This document shows, in pieces, positions 24,758-35,639 of a stretch of DNA of 64,000 nucleotides. A program made the position numbers and the translations under genes. The DNA is from Hermatobates lingyangjiaoensis (taxonomy: Eukaryota > Arthropoda > Insecta > Hemiptera > Hermatobatidae), in assembly GCA_026182355.1 (NCBI GenBank), contig JAPFBL010000969.1:1-64000 (forward strand). The letters are read 5' to 3'. The notes below the pieces were generated by a model, which had not been told where the DNA came from, ran no database searches, and was given only the letters and a program-made list of their open reading frames with translations. Position 1 is the stretch's first letter, and each line of letters opens with the position of its first letter.

Positions 24758-27460
24758 TTAGTGAGGTTGAGGAAGGTTGGCGACAGGATTTAGAGTTTGT
24801 ACAAGGAGGTTTGGATGGGTAGATAGTTTGTTGTCTTCATTGGTAGTAAGTCGAGTGATGTAGCTATCTATGGATTCCATTTTCAAATCATGGTGAATAT
24901 CAACATTACGGGCGTACCAAGGAGCCCTGGCTATAAGGCGGGCACACTTATTTTGAACAATCTGGATACACGCCTTGTTCGTTGGTGCAGCTCTAAACCA
25001 GACGGAGCATCCATAAGTCATCGCTGAACGAATAACCCCCTTATAGACAAGGTCCTTGACCGAATCAGGAGAATTCCTTGATTTGAAAAGAGAATATAGA
25101 TTACACATCAAGTAAATTCCAAGCTTGGATTTCTTATGGAGGTGCTGTTTGAATGTTAATCTAGAGTCTAAAAGAAGACCCAGATATTTTACATGGGTTT
25201 GGTAGGGAATGATCTGGTTACCAATGAAGACAGGAGGAGGACGGGGAGAGACACCCTTGCAGAAGCGAACATGGGAACTCTTTGTTGGATTCACCGCTAG
25301 TTTCCACTTTGAGAACCAATGCAAAGCCCCATCAAGGAAACATTGCAATTTCCTGGTGGCATAGCTCACATTAGCACATCTATAAGCTACAGCGGTGTCA
25401 TCCGCGAAGAGTCCGAGAAATGTCTCAATCTGCTTGGGTGAATCGGGAGTTATTATAGCAGGAGGCTTGGGGAAGTCAAGTGTGTACAGGCAATATAGGA
25501 TTGGACCAAGAACACTGCCCTGGGGAACACCTCTATGCATTTGTCCAGTTGGAGAATGTCTGTCATTAATAGAAACAAAAAAGTTTCGTCCAGAGAGGAA
25601 AGACCCAATAATCTCCACAAACCATTCAGGCAAACCAAAGCAGCCTAGTTTGTGCAGTAGACCCCGATGCCAGACCGAGTCGAAAGCTCGCTCCAGATCC
25701 AGAAACACTGCCACTGTCTTATAAGGGAGGAATGGCCTCGCCAGTGAAGTTCCCTGCTTGATGAACTGGACCAATCTTCGAAGCTGTAAAGTGGTCCCAT
25801 GTTCACTTCGGAAGCCAAACTGTTCCGGCTGGAATGGCAAATAGGACTTTATTTTCGAAAGGATCAGCCTCTCAAAGACTTTACCCAGACAAGGTAACAG
25901 ACTAATAGGTCTATAGTCCTGTGGAGAATGACCTGATTTGTGTGGCTTATGTAATAAAATAACTTTTGCCAACTTCCACGCAGCTGGGAAGTAGCGCAGC
26001 CGTAGACAAGTGTTATAAAGAGCAGTCAAGGCTGCTAAAACTTTAGGGGGAAGTTTAGAAAGTAATTCATTACTAATGCCATCACAACCGGGGGAGGATT
26101 TTGATTTAAGGGTTGAAATGATCTGTTGTATTTCGGAGGGAGAAAAGAATATTGGAATAGGAGGGTGGGTGGTAGTTATAAGGGTGGTTACAAAGGGAAT
26201 GGGAGAGGGGGGGTGAGGTCTGTATAGGTTTAGGAGGTAGAGGTAGAATGTTGAGGCCTTCTGGGTGTCGTCTATGAGAGGCTGGTTATTCTCCCTCAGG
26301 GGGTGAGACACCTGGGATATACTTGGTCCTTTCTTCAGGTGCCTGATGATACGCCACGCAATAACATGGGACGGGTCTCCTTCAGAGCTAAGAAGATTGG
26401 CCCAATGTCTACCATTGTGGGACCTGATAAGAGAACGAATCTCCCATTGTGCTTTATTCAACATGTTGCGAATTCCTTGATCTCTTGTGACCTGAAACAA
26501 CTTCCTCAGTCTGTTCTTTTCCTTAATTTTCTGTAAGATATAGGGAGGGAGAGGATTGAGATAGGAGCAGGAGGGTTTATTGACGGATGATTTTTGAAGT
26601 GATGATAATAGATGTTCTGTAAAGGATTGGAGAAAATTGTCAATATCTAAAGGAGAGGAAAGATTTTTCGGAAATGGAAGATTCTGAGAAACAAGGGATT
26701 GAAACGATTTCCAATTAGTTTTAAATTTACTTAAGTTAGGTCGGTAGTTTATTTTAAATTTGTGTAGGCAGAACAGAACTGGTAGGTGAGTTGAATCAAG
26801 GCAGTTTAAGGCCTCAGAAGTCACAACATGATTAACATTACAAGAAAGAGAAACGTCCAAAATATCAGGTCGACCAGCAGCAGGGCGAGGGATATGTGTG
26901 GGTGTTGAGGGAGCATGAATGAGAACATTGGAGTTGAGGATAAGGTCAAGGAGAATGGAGCCTGAATGATTGTCAGTGCAACAGCCCCAAGCAGTGTTTT
27001 TGGCATTCAGGTCTCCCCCTACGATAGAGGGAATACCTGAATGCAGTAGCTGTCGGAGGTGATTGACGTTTAAGGGAGTATGGGGAGGTTTGTATACTGC
27101 TGATATGAGCAGGGGGATATTGGAGTTAGGGAACTGGATCTTCACTGTGGTGTGTTCAAGGGGAGCCCAATCGCTCATAATTCTAGCATAGGGGATACTA
27201 TTGCGAATAAGAACTGCTGTACCACCCCCAAAAGTGGGCCTGTCAGTTCTCTCTACTTTGTAGCCCGGAATGGAGAAGCGAATATTGGGCTTTAAGAACG
27301 TCTCAGACAATAGAACCAAATCAGGTTTCAGAGATCCTAGCAGCTGAGAGAGTTCTGCCTTTCCTCTCTGGACACCACCAGGATTGTACACAATGTAAGT
27401 CAACGAGTCGGGGGGAACGTTAATTGCTGTCGCAGCCATTTGTTTTAGAGTAGATGTCAT
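24758..27460 (-). CDS. Jockey ORF2: endonuclease and reverse transcriptase
   Basis: Nine hundred codons without a stop. Residues about 20-230 are an APE-type endonuclease that nicks target DNA: YNPGGV near 25, LSET with Glu53, VYKPP near 122, GDLNAKN at 149-155, RPDILD near 197-202 and DSTHLPV at 222-228. Residues about 435-720 are the reverse transcriptase: FLDLERAFD at 586-594, GVPQGSVLGP at 644-653 and the catalytic FADD at 685-688. The C-terminus (YGCSVW..., IVQNKCARLIARAPWYARN) is typical of arthropod Jockey elements. The ATG lies 41 bp inside the end of ORF1 in another frame, the usual Jockey overlap. All catalytic motifs I can check are present, so it could encode active enzyme. Confidence 0.93.
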   Translation of the reverse strand: MTSTLKQMAATAINVPPDSLTYIVYNPGGVQRGKAELSQLLGSLKPDLVLLSETFLKPNIRFSIPGYKVERTDRPTFGGGTAVLIRNSIPYARIMSDWAPLEHTTVKIQFPNSNIPLLISAVYKPPHTPLNVNHLRQLLHSGIPSIVGGDLNAKNTAWGCCTDNHSGSILLDLILNSNVLIHAPSTPTHIPRPAAGRPDILDVSLSCNVNHVVTSEALNCLDSTHLPVLFCLHKFKINYRPNLSKFKTNWKSFQSLVSQNLPFPKNLSSPLDIDNFLQSFTEHLLSSLQKSSVNKPSCSYLNPLPPYILQKIKEKNRLRKLFQVTRDQGIRNMLNKAQWEIRSLIRSHNGRHWANLLSSEGDPSHVIAWRIIRHLKKGPSISQVSHPLRENNQPLIDDTQKASTFYLYLLNLYRPHPPSPIPFVTTLITTTHPPIPIFFSPSEIQQIISTLKSKSSPGCDGISNELLSKLPPKVLAALTALYNTCLRLRYFPAAWKLAKVILLHKPHKSGHSPQDYRPISLLPCLGKVFERLILSKIKSYLPFQPEQFGFRSEHGTTLQLRRLVQFIKQGTSLARPFLPYKTVAVFLDLERAFDSVWHRGLLHKLGCFGLPEWFVEIIGSFLSGRNFFVSINDRHSPTGQMHRGVPQGSVLGPILYCLYTLDFPKPPAIITPDSPKQIETFLGLFADDTAVAYRCANVSYATRKLQCFLDGALHWFSKWKLAVNPTKSSHVRFCKGVSPRPPPVFIGNQIIPYQTHVKYLGLLLDSRLTFKQHLHKKSKLGIYLMCNLYSLFKSRNSPDSVKDLVYKGVIRSAMTYGCSVWFRAAPTNKACIQIVQNKCARLIARAPWYARNVDIHHDLKMESIDSYITRLTTNEDNKLSTHPNLLVQTLNPVANLPQPH

Positions 27461-28159
27461 TGTCTGTATGTTGGTCAGTGAGGTTGTCGGAGTGGAAGTT
27501 GGAGGCCTCGGCTATCTTTGTTACTATCAGGTCCAAGACCCCTGACGTTTTGAGGATGTTTACGATATAGTCATCCAATTCCGAAGGAGATTTGATAGAA
27601 CTCGATTCTGGAATTTTCTTCCGTCCAAGACTGTCTCGATAGGAGACAGTCAATGGAGGTGGCATTGGAGCAGGAATGAGTCTGGGATCAGTGGATGGAG
27701 AAGGAGGAGGAGGGGATTTGCTAAACACCGGGCAACCACGGTAGTTAGCAGGATGTGCTCCCTTGCAGTTTACACAAACTGGTGATGTCTGCTTGGGAGC
27801 GGGACAGGACGAATAGTGGTGGTTACCAGGGCAGCGAACACAACGAGGAACCTCTCTGCACCAAGTCTGAGTATGGCCCAGTCGCTGGCATCTATAGCAC
27901 TGCGTTGGCCCAGGCCTTCTGCGGGATTCCTCGACCGTAATCGCAATGCCTAGACAACTGGACACCGAGGTGATCGTTTTGATATTAGGGCCAGGCTCAA
28001 CCGTAATTTCAAAAACTGGGAGTGGTCTGGGTACTGTGTCGTCAGGGAATCTTGGCCTTCTGGATACTAACTGTCTAGCTCGTGCCCTATGTCCTTTGTC
28101 CAAGAAGTCCTTCTCTATATCTGTCGGGTCTGTGTCAGTTGGTAAGTACTTAATTATAA
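27420..28159 (-). CDS. Jockey ORF1 (gag-like), 5'-truncated
   Basis: The minus frame is open from the insertion edge (28159) to the stop at 27420. Early residues (RFIIKYLPTDTDPTDIEKDF) match the PRE_C2HC region of Jockey ORF1. Three zinc knuckles follow: CYRCQRLGHTQTWC (CX2CX4HX4C), CVRCPGNHHYSSC and CVNCKGAHPANYRGC. These bind element RNA. A proline/serine-rich stretch (PPPPSPSTDP) leads to the C-terminus. There is no start codon in the right place because reverse transcription stopped early; the first ATG-independent entry is inside the domain. It overlaps ORF2 by 41 bp. Confidence 0.88.
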
Positions 28160-28262
28160 ACCTATAGTAAGTGCCTTACAAAAGAATTTTTGAAAAAGGT
28201 CAATATAATGCATAAGGTACAAACATACATACATACAGAGCCACGAAGAAAATTTATATATA
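28160..28262 (+). repeat. dispersed repeat Q, right part
   Basis: Continues 24503: GTGCCTTACAAAAGAAT, a short (CATA)n and GAGCCACGAAGA, as in 28930-29095. Confidence 0.55.
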
Positions 28263-28324
28263 GATTCTGAAACTTGTTAAAAAAATGAAGGTCAAATCTA
28301 GAATTTGTGAATGAAATTTGTTTG

Positions 28325-28475
28325 AAAGATAATGTGACACTTGGGACAAAAAAATTGATTTTTGAAAATTCTAATGTGAAACTTGTGACAAAATGTTTAA
28401 TAGTTGAAATTGTTATGTGAAACTTGTGGCAAAAAAATAATTATTTGGAATTTATAATTTGAAACTTTTAAAAAA
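28325..28475 (+). repeat. degenerate 45-bp tandem repeat
   Basis: GTGACACTTGGGACAAAA, GTGAAACTTGTGACAAAA, GTGAAACTTGTGGCAAAA and a weaker fourth recur about every 45 bp with AT-rich spacers. Confidence 0.5.
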
Positions 28476-28756
28476 AATTTAAGAAACTATTGATAATAGC
28501 TAAAGCTTTGTTAAAGTTAATAAGAAACCCATATAAAAATACAATAATGTCTTTAATATCAATCTGAAAACAATAATAAAATTTCTGGTACCTGGTTGTT
28601 TCCAATTGAACAAAGCGTGTGGAAATATTACCATAAAGATTAACCTACCTGCGGCCGCCATTACCAATTAAAGTCAAAATGTAAACAAACAGGTTATACA
28701 GCAAACCTTATCTATTATAATATTTTTGGGATATTACATGAACCACAACTCTGATT

Positions 28757-29095
28757 TTCGATTTTTATTTCCAACATTTCATATTTTATGCATTAAGGCC
28801 GTTGACGCCATATTTCTTGACAAAAAATGCAAAAACTCAAAATTGGCAAATTTTTGAGGTTTTTGGGCCCTAGGGGGCCGGGGTTAGGATGCCCCAAAGA
28901 GTTTAATAGCCTAAAACCACCCCAAGACCTATAGAAAATGCCTTGCAAAAGAATATTTGAAAAAGGTCCATTGTAGGCCGAATCCATAAGGTACAAAACA
29001 TACATACATACATACATACATACATACATACATACATACATACATACATACATACATACATACATACAGAGCCACGAAGAGAATTTATATATAGA
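28757..29095 (+). repeat. dispersed repeat Q, second copy with expanded (CATA)n
   Basis: GTTGACGCCATATTTCTTG to GAGCCACGAAGAG, parallel to 24300-24503 plus 28160-28262. The (CATA)n tail is about 70 bp (28999-29067). Confidence 0.6.
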
Positions 29096-29208
29096 TATAT
29101 ATATCATTAAAATTAACCGAGTCTCGGCATTCACGATCTTAAGTCTGAGAGATTCGATCCTACGAACTAACCTCCTGCTAACAGGGTTCAACTGGAAAAG
29201 GAGTTGGA

Positions 29209-29213
<5 letters not shown>

Positions 29214-29255
<42 letters not shown>
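29214..29255. repeat. (TA)n microsatellite
   Basis: Pure TA run. Other long ones lie at 29535-29567, 31150-31180, 34588-34630, 35571-35622, 36054-36096, 38842-38884, 43825-43868, 44060-44100, 45283-45325, 55526-55558 and 55760-55795, nearly always at the edge of a palindrome or PLE fragment. Confidence 0.9.
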
Positions 29256-29258
<3 letters not shown>

Positions 29259-29532
29259 AAACAGGAAAACGATCCAAAAGGACAACAAACGTTTCACGAT
29301 GGATCACAAACACAGAACTAAGGAACAAACACACCTATTGTCTCTAATATTTGGTTGAACCGTCATGAGGAGAGTTGAGATAAGGACACCAAGCGCACTA
29401 TATATATAAATAAAAAGATTTCACATAAACACGTGAAACAACAATCAATGATCAAACCACAATAAGAAATGGGAAAACAAGACGGTTGAAAGATCTTAGC
29501 CTTGTTTTCCCATTTCTTATTGTGGTTTGATC

Positions 29533-29569
<37 letters not shown>

Positions 29570-30992
29570 ATAAATTCTAGCGTTATTCAAATTTAAGCAC
29601 CTGCTACATATTTTACAAAGTTTGTGAACATTGCTGTTTATTTATTAATTGCTTCATTTGCATTCGTATTCAATAAAATTTACAAACCAACCTAATATAA
29701 AGAATAAATAAATGTGAATATATATTGCAATTTTTATCTGTATTTTTTATAAAAGTTTTAAGCTAAAATGTACGCGTGGTTGAATTTTACAAAAGGACAT
29801 TCATTCTTCAGGGACATTGTCGTCGATTCTCATTCAGTTGTTTAAAAACAGTATGTTGAAATAATATTCTATTTAAGTATTCATGGAAATTATTTTATCT
29901 AGGTATATAAATAAAAGAAAAATGTTTGTCTGTACATTTCTTAGAACTGATTCATGTTAAGACATCTTTACGATTTATACATTAAAGAAACCGAATCCAC
30001 ACTTAGAAAAATGTCTGTTTGTCTGTTTATTTGTCCAAAAATTTTACCACAAGAAAACTCAGCTAGCATAAGGCATATCGAGCTCAAGCTTTTACAGTAG
30101 ATATATGTATGTCTAATTTAAAAGCTAAAATTTGAATGGATTGGAAAATCAATGTAGAAACAAAGTTATGGTTCTTTAAGCTGTGCTTAGCTAGCTACAG
30201 TTGTACATACTTGTTACAGTACCAGGCACCTAAAATTACTTACCTGCATATTTTAAAAAAAAAAATATAAAAATACTAAACAGGCAGAAATTTCTCTTAG
30301 GCATGTATTCGGTTTTTCTAATGTATAAAACGTAAAGATAACTTGAAATGAGTCAGTTCTAAGCAATGTACAGACTAAACATGTATAGGTATTCAGTTAT
30401 TATTACAATGCTTGATATTGTAGCAAGTTGGTATTGTTAGGTGATTTTGATTTCGTTTGCGTTTATCATTATTCGTTCGTTTTATAAAAGGAGGAGTTTG
30501 AACGGTGAACCGTGAATTGATGACGTCATACAGTAGTATGACCTTCTTTTTGAATAGTCACTAGCGACTGAAAAACATATTTTAAACACTATAAGATCAT
30601 AATGTTCATAATACGTAATCTTCATATTACTCTTATCCTAATGAATAATTTATTCCAAAGTTTTGGTTTTTACATCCCGACAGTTTCTGTTGGTATCCTA
30701 TTTTGAAAGACTGTTAATTAGATTTTGTGTTTTATTTGCATTGTCGTTATGGCTTGATTCAATTTTTGTAAGTCAGTTGTTTATTTCATAGTTAATTAAT
30801 TAATGGTTTAATTTTGAGATAGAGAAAGAGAGAAGGCGAGAGAAAAGAGGGGGATAGAGAAGTTGAGAGGAGGAGAGAGAGAGATAGAAAAAAGAGAAAG
30901 GGAGAGAGAAGGTGAGAGAGAGAGAGAGAGAGATTAAGAGAAGCAAGCATAATATATATATGATAAAACCACAATATCAAATGGGCAAACAA

Positions 30993-31035
30993 GACTAAGA
31001 TCTTTCAACTATAACAAACGATCTTCGTCAGAGTC
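30993..31035 (-). ncRNA. hammerhead-like motif, family A
   Basis: Minus: GACT, CTGACGA, stem II weakened by substitutions, GAAA, AGATCT palindrome, T, AGTC. The plus arm has GTGACGA and is broken. Copied at 34427-34469 by the duplication. Confidence 0.45.
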
Positions 31036-31148
31036 AAAACCTCAACTGTGACGAAACCGCTTGTTACGGTTGAAAGATCTTAGTCTTGTTTTCCCATTTC
31101 ATATTGTCGTTTGATTATTGATAGTAATTTCACGTGTTTATGTGAAAT

Positions 31149-31183
<35 letters not shown>

Positions 31184-31209
31184 GATTAAAATACTGTATT
31201 TGATTGCAG

Positions 31210-31324
31210 ATCGAGGACCTAGCAGCCAAGAAGAGCTGATGTGTGCCAAGGGGGAATGTTCATTGGTCGAGGAAGTGCAACGTCACGTTTGAGTGCTGGG
31301 ACAAGAACGATGAAATCTCCTGCA
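31210..31324 (+). other. exon-like block with acceptor and donor signals
   Basis: Preceded by TTGATTGCAG and followed by GTAAGTATT. It is 115 bp, GC-richer than its flanks. No frame is open right through with a recognisable domain. Present again at 34670-34784. Could be a non-coding or decoy exon. Confidence 0.25.
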
Positions 31325-31864
31325 GTAAGTATTGTTTTATGATAAATATTTATCTTATTTTCTAAATAAATGAACAGTAATATATCTTTCAATCCAATAA
31401 ACAAGCTAACAAGGCATTAGGTTAGTTTAGGTTGCAGTGGTCGTCTAACGAGAGAACACATATAGGCCAAAGATTATTACATCTTTGTAATATCATACAA
31501 AGCTGTATATTGTATATATATTGTATTATATATATATATATATATGACACTTTAGATATACATAGATATATGATAACAGAAACTCATACTATATTCAATG
31601 TTCTCGTCATCAGGAATGTGATCATAATCGAGTTCGGTCATTTCCGCAGGATAAAAAATCAACTCTCAATGCCAACTTGTTTTATTTAAAACCTTGTTCT
31701 TTTGCAGAAGTAAGAATTTTTTAACTAGAAAATGAATCTGACATTATTAAGGCATGTTAGCCGACACTTTCGACTAAGACTTAAGTCAAAGCGAATTTGT
31801 CCAACATGTTCCTTTAATATCTTAATATTCATTTTCTTAGTACACATTCTTACTTGCCTATGAA

Positions 31865-31995
31865 AAGGTGGGAAGCATAATTCAGAAACGTTAGCAACGA
31901 GAGTTTGATTTTTTATCCTCGCAAAATGAACCGAACGAATAGAACACTTGTCATACTTTATTAACTATATTCACATTTTGAATGAAGGTCTACTC
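31865..31995 (+). pseudogene. decayed PLE 5' ORF fragment
   Basis: Parallels 32201-32330 (GGTGGGAAGC..., LVIL, then NEGLLP-like codons before the TA tract) but with several stops. Its inverse partner lies upstream near 31700-31850. Confidence 0.4.
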
Positions 31996-32097
31996 CCAAA
32001 TACACAGAAACTATATATATTTATATTATTACCATGACAACAAAAAACGGTTCCGGCAGGTCAGATTACGACTTAAATGCAATTTTATTCTTGGTCT

Positions 32098-32330
32098 TTA
32101 GCGAGAATTTTCTAACTTTCTGAATATGGCTTTCCGCCATTTCCGGTAAGATACAAAGGAATTTGCCAAATGTTTTATTCTTCATATCATCTTACACATC
32201 TTACCGGAAAGGTGGGAAGCCATATTCAGAAAGTTAGAAAAATTCACTCGCAAAAGAACAAGAATAAAACTTGTCATACTTTTTAACAACACATTTTTGA
32301 ATGAAGGTCTACTCCCAAATACACAGATAT
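32098..32330 (+). pseudogene. Penelope-like element 5' ORF fragment in a palindrome
   Basis: The left arm (32098-32151) is the inverse of 32200-32256. On plus the right part encodes LPERWEAIFRKLEKFTRKR then TRIKLVILFNNTFLNEGLLP and NTQ before running into a short TA tract. The same peptide type ends at TA tracts at 35372, 38515, 46105 and 45325, and I take it as the region before the RT of a PLE. No RT follows; the frame shifts into the endonuclease fragment. Confidence 0.5.
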
Positions 32331-32337
32331 ATATATA

Positions 32338-32666
32338 CAAGGATTAAGCAACATCAGTATTCAGTTAGAAGACAAGATGATAAAAGTGCCTTGTTCCTAC
32401 ACATTAGAGACAAAAATCACATAATTAACTGGAAAGAAGCAAAGGAGTTGGTTTTTATGTCATGTGAAAGAAGAAGAAACATTGTTGAAAGCGCCCTCAT
32501 AAAAGACTTTTCTAAGAACTTGGTCAACACTAGTCCAGGCCTTTTTAAATTAGATGAATTTCTAATTGAAGGAATTATCAAACAAATCAAGACTATTTCA
32601 ACAGTTATAGGGAAAAATACTGTCAATGATGCCAATCTTACTCCTTCTTTAAATCAAAATTCATAA
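32338..32666 (+). pseudogene. PLE GIY-YIG endonuclease, C-terminal part
   Basis: The frame encodes TRIKQHQYSVRRQDDKSAL, then FLHIRDKNHIINWKEAKEL, CERRRNIVESALIKDFSKN and PGLFKLDEFL before a stop. This matches the C-terminal half of the GIY-YIG endonuclease of Penelope-like elements: the conserved H-I-x-W block and the E of IVESALI, the catalytic glutamate position. The GIY-YIG core and the whole RT are missing; a TA tract and a 5' ORF fragment sit directly before it. A related piece with the same ending is at 63548-63751. After the stop come 25-30 bp and then a hammerhead motif, as expected for a PLE 3' terminus. Confidence 0.85.
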
Positions 32667-32690
32667 CCTGCTTACAACTTGTATTCACTT

Positions 32691-32726
32691 GCTCTCTGAC
32701 GACGTGAAAACGAAAGGCCTTAGAGC
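32691..32726 (+). ncRNA. hammerhead motif, family G, after PLE endonuclease
   Basis: GCUCU (stem I), CUGACGA, extra C, stem II GU-GAAA-AC with a GNRA loop, GAA, AGGCCU palindrome as stem III, U (H17), AGAGC closing stem I with five perfect pairs. It lies 25 bp after the endonuclease stop codon, so its link to a PLE is direct. Stem II is very short; activity unknown. Confidence 0.7.
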
Positions 32727-32805
32727 GACTATCTTCTCTAATTTGTGGTGAGTTACCTGAATATTTATATCACGTGTTATTGTGACAATTTTCTATATAT
32801 ATATA

Positions 32806-32931
32806 TAAATAAAAAGATTTCACATAAACACGTGAAACAACAATCAATGATCAAACCACAATAAGAAATGGGAAAACAAGACGGTTGAAAGATCTTAGCC
32901 TTGTTTTCCCATTTCTTATTGTGGTTTGATC

Positions 32932-32973
<42 letters not shown>

Positions 32974-34312
32974 TTGATAAATTCTAGCGTTATTCAAATT
33001 TAAGCACCTGCTACATATTTTACAAAGTTTGTGAACATTGCTGTTTATTTATTAATTGCTTCATTTGCATTCGTATTCAATAAAATTTACAAACCAACCT
33101 AATATAAAGAATAAATAAATGTGAATATATATTGCAATTTTTATCTGTATTTTTTATAAAAGTTTTAAGCTAAAATGTACGCGTGGTTGAATTTTACAAA
33201 ATGACATTCATTCTTCAGGGACATTGTCATCGATTCTCATTCAGTTGTTTAAAAACAGTATGTTGAAATAATATTCTATTTAAGTATTCATGGAAATTAT
33301 TTTATCTAGGTATATAAATAAAAGAAAAATGTTTGTCTGTACATTTCTTAGAACTGATTCATGTTAAGACATCTTTACGATTTATACATTAAAGAAACCG
33401 AATCCACCCTTAGAAAAATGTCTGTTTGTCTGTTTATTTGTCCAAAAATTTTACCACAAGAAAACTCAGCTAGCATAAGGCATATCGAGCTCAAGCTTTT
33501 ACAGTAGATATATGTATGTCTAATTTAAAAGCTAAAATTTGAATGGATTGGAAAATCAATGTAGAAACAAAGTTATGGTTCTTTAAGCTGTGCTTAGCTA
33601 GCTACAGTTGTACATACTTGTTACCAGGCACCTAAAATTACTTACCTGCATATTTTAAAAAAAAAAAATATAAAAATACTAAACAGGCAGAAATTTCTCT
33701 TAGGCATGTATTCGGTTTTTCTAATGTATAAAACGTAAAGATAACTTGAAATGAGTCAGTTCTAAGCAATGTACAGACTAAACATGTATAGGTATTCAGT
33801 TATTATTACAATGCTTGATATTGTAGCAAGTTGGTATTGTTAGGTGATTTGATTTCGTTTGCGTTTATCATTATTCGTTCGTTTTATAAAAGGAGGAGTT
33901 TGAACGGTGAACCGTGAATTGATGACGTCATACAGTAGTATGACCTTCTTTTTGAATAGTCACTAGCGACTGAAAAACATATTTTAAACACTATAAGATC
34001 ATAATGTTCATAATACGTAATCTACATATTACTCTTATCCTAATGAATAATTTATTCCAAAGTTTTGGTTTTTACATCCCGACAGTTTCTGTTGGTATCC
34101 TATTTTGAAAGACTGTTAATTAGATTTTGTGTTTTATTTGCATTGTCGTTATGGCTTGATTCAATTTTTGTAAGTCAGTTGTTTATTTCATAGTTAATTA
34201 ATTAATGGTTTAATTTTGAGATAGAGAAAGAGAGAAGGCGAGAGAAAAGAGGGGGATAGAGAAGTTGAGAGGAGGAGAGAGAGAGATAGAAAAAAGAGAA
34301 AGGGAGAGAGAA

Positions 34313-34370
<58 letters not shown>

Positions 34371-34584
34371 AGAGAAGCAAGCATAATATATATATGATAA
34401 AACCGCAATATCAAATGGGCAAACAAGACTAAGATCTTTCAACTATAACAAACGATCTTCGTCAGAGTCAAAACCTCAACTGTGACGAAACCGCTTGTTA
34501 CGGTTGAAAGATCTTAGTCTTGTTTTCCCATTTCATATTGTCGTTTGATTATTGATAGTAATTTCACGTGTTTATGTGAAATGT

Positions 34585-34632
<48 letters not shown>

Positions 34633-35010
34633 TAATATATATTATTATTAATACTGTATTTGATTGCAGATCGAGGACCTAGCAGCCAAGAAGAGCTGAT
34701 GTGTGCCAAGGGGGAATGTTCATTGGTCGAGGAAGTGCAACGTCACGTTTGAGTGCTGGGACAAGAACGATGAAATCTCCTGCAGTAAGTATTGTTTTAT
34801 GATAAATATTTATCTTATTTTCTAAATAAATGAACAGTAATATATCTTTCAATCCAATAAACAAGCTAACAAGGCATTAGGTTAGTTTAGGTTGCAGTGG
34901 TCGTCTAACGAGAGAACACATATAGGCCAAAGATTATTACATCTTTGTAATATCATACAAAGCTGTATATTGTATATATATTGTATTATATATATATACT
35001 ATATTGACAC
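32806..35010. repeat. segmental duplication, copy 2
   Basis: Second copy of 29403-31556, about 3.4 kb downstream in the same orientation. The GA tract (34217-34370) and TA tract (34588-34630) are longer than in copy 1. Contains family-A palindromes at 32816-32931 (core deleted) and 34395-34590. Confidence 0.85.
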
Positions 35011-35119
35011 TTTAGAACACATAGAAATGAAACAGAAACTCACTACTATATTTCAATGTTCTCGTCATCAGGAAGATAAAAACGAGTTGCTCCGCAGGCA
35101 GACAACGACTCCAATGCCA

Positions 35120-35390
35120 ATTTTTATTCTTGTTCTTTTGCGAGTGAATTTTTCTAACTTTCTGAATATGGCTTTCCGCCTTTCCGGTAAGATACAAAGG
35201 AATTTGCCAAATGTTTTATTCTTCATATCATCTTACACATCTTACCGGAAAGGTGGGAAGCCATATTCAGAAAGTTAGAAAAATTCACTCGCAAAAGAAC
35301 AAGAATAAAACTTGTCATACTTTTTAACAACACATTTTTGAATGAAGGTCTACTCCCAAATACACAGATATATATATATATATATATACC
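35120..35390 (+). pseudogene. PLE 5' ORF fragment palindrome ending in (TA)n
   Basis: Arms 35120-35190 and 35238-35305 are inverse. The plus reading repeats LPERWEAIFRKLEKF...NEGLLPNTQ and then the TA tract. Sister of 32098-32330. Confidence 0.5.
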
Positions 35391-35427
35391 ATGACAACAA
35401 AAAACGGTCCGGCAGGACAGATTATAC

Positions 35428-35568
35428 TTAAAATAAACTGGGAACATAGACAGAAACATAACAAAGACTCACTTTTCAATATTTCGATCGAAAATTTTAT
35501 ATTACAGTCGAAATATTGAAAAGTAAGTCTTTGTTATGTTCCTGTCTATGTGTCACAGTTTATTTTAA

Positions 35569-35570
<2 letters not shown>
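35428..35570. repeat. palindrome, family-C type
   Basis: Arms of about 60 bp (CAAAGACTCACTTTTCAATA and inverse) around a short AT centre; contains GTCGAAATATTG, a decayed family-C 3' half. A decayed family-C core (CTGATGA...GAAATATAG) lies on minus at 35037-35074. Confidence 0.6.
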
Positions 35571-35624
<54 letters not shown>

Positions 35625-35639
35625 ATCATGATTTGTTTT

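Larger units (their letters stand above)
24504..28159 (-). mobile_element. LINE-1: Jockey-type non-LTR retrotransposon, 5'-truncated
   Basis: Flanked by the 8-bp duplication ACCTATAG (24496-24503, 28160-28167). Reads on minus: partial ORF1 with zinc knuckles, then ORF2 with endonuclease and RT. The 3' end is not poly(A) but two copies of CGTTGGT and CA (24504 onward, complement). It split repeat Q. ORF2 is uninterrupted, so the insertion is young although ORF1 lacks its start. Confidence 0.92.
29403..31556. repeat. segmental duplication, copy 1
   Basis: Matches 32806-35010 almost base for base (isolated changes such as ACAAAAGGACAT versus ACAAAATGACAT, and length changes in GA and TA runs). 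Contains a family-A palindrome without its core (29411-29534), a family-A palindrome (30961-31150), a GA tract (30814-30936) and an exon-like block (31210-31324). No coding gene recognised. Confidence 0.85.

Noticed and set aside
25395..28167. Plus frames opposite LINE-1 (for example 25395-25724, 27946-28167)
   Set aside because: Antisense shadows of ORF1 and ORF2.
31219..31404. Minus frame with DFIVLVPALKRDVALPRP
   Set aside because: Looks protein-like, but stops at once on both sides and no family is known; the duplicated copy adds no independent support.
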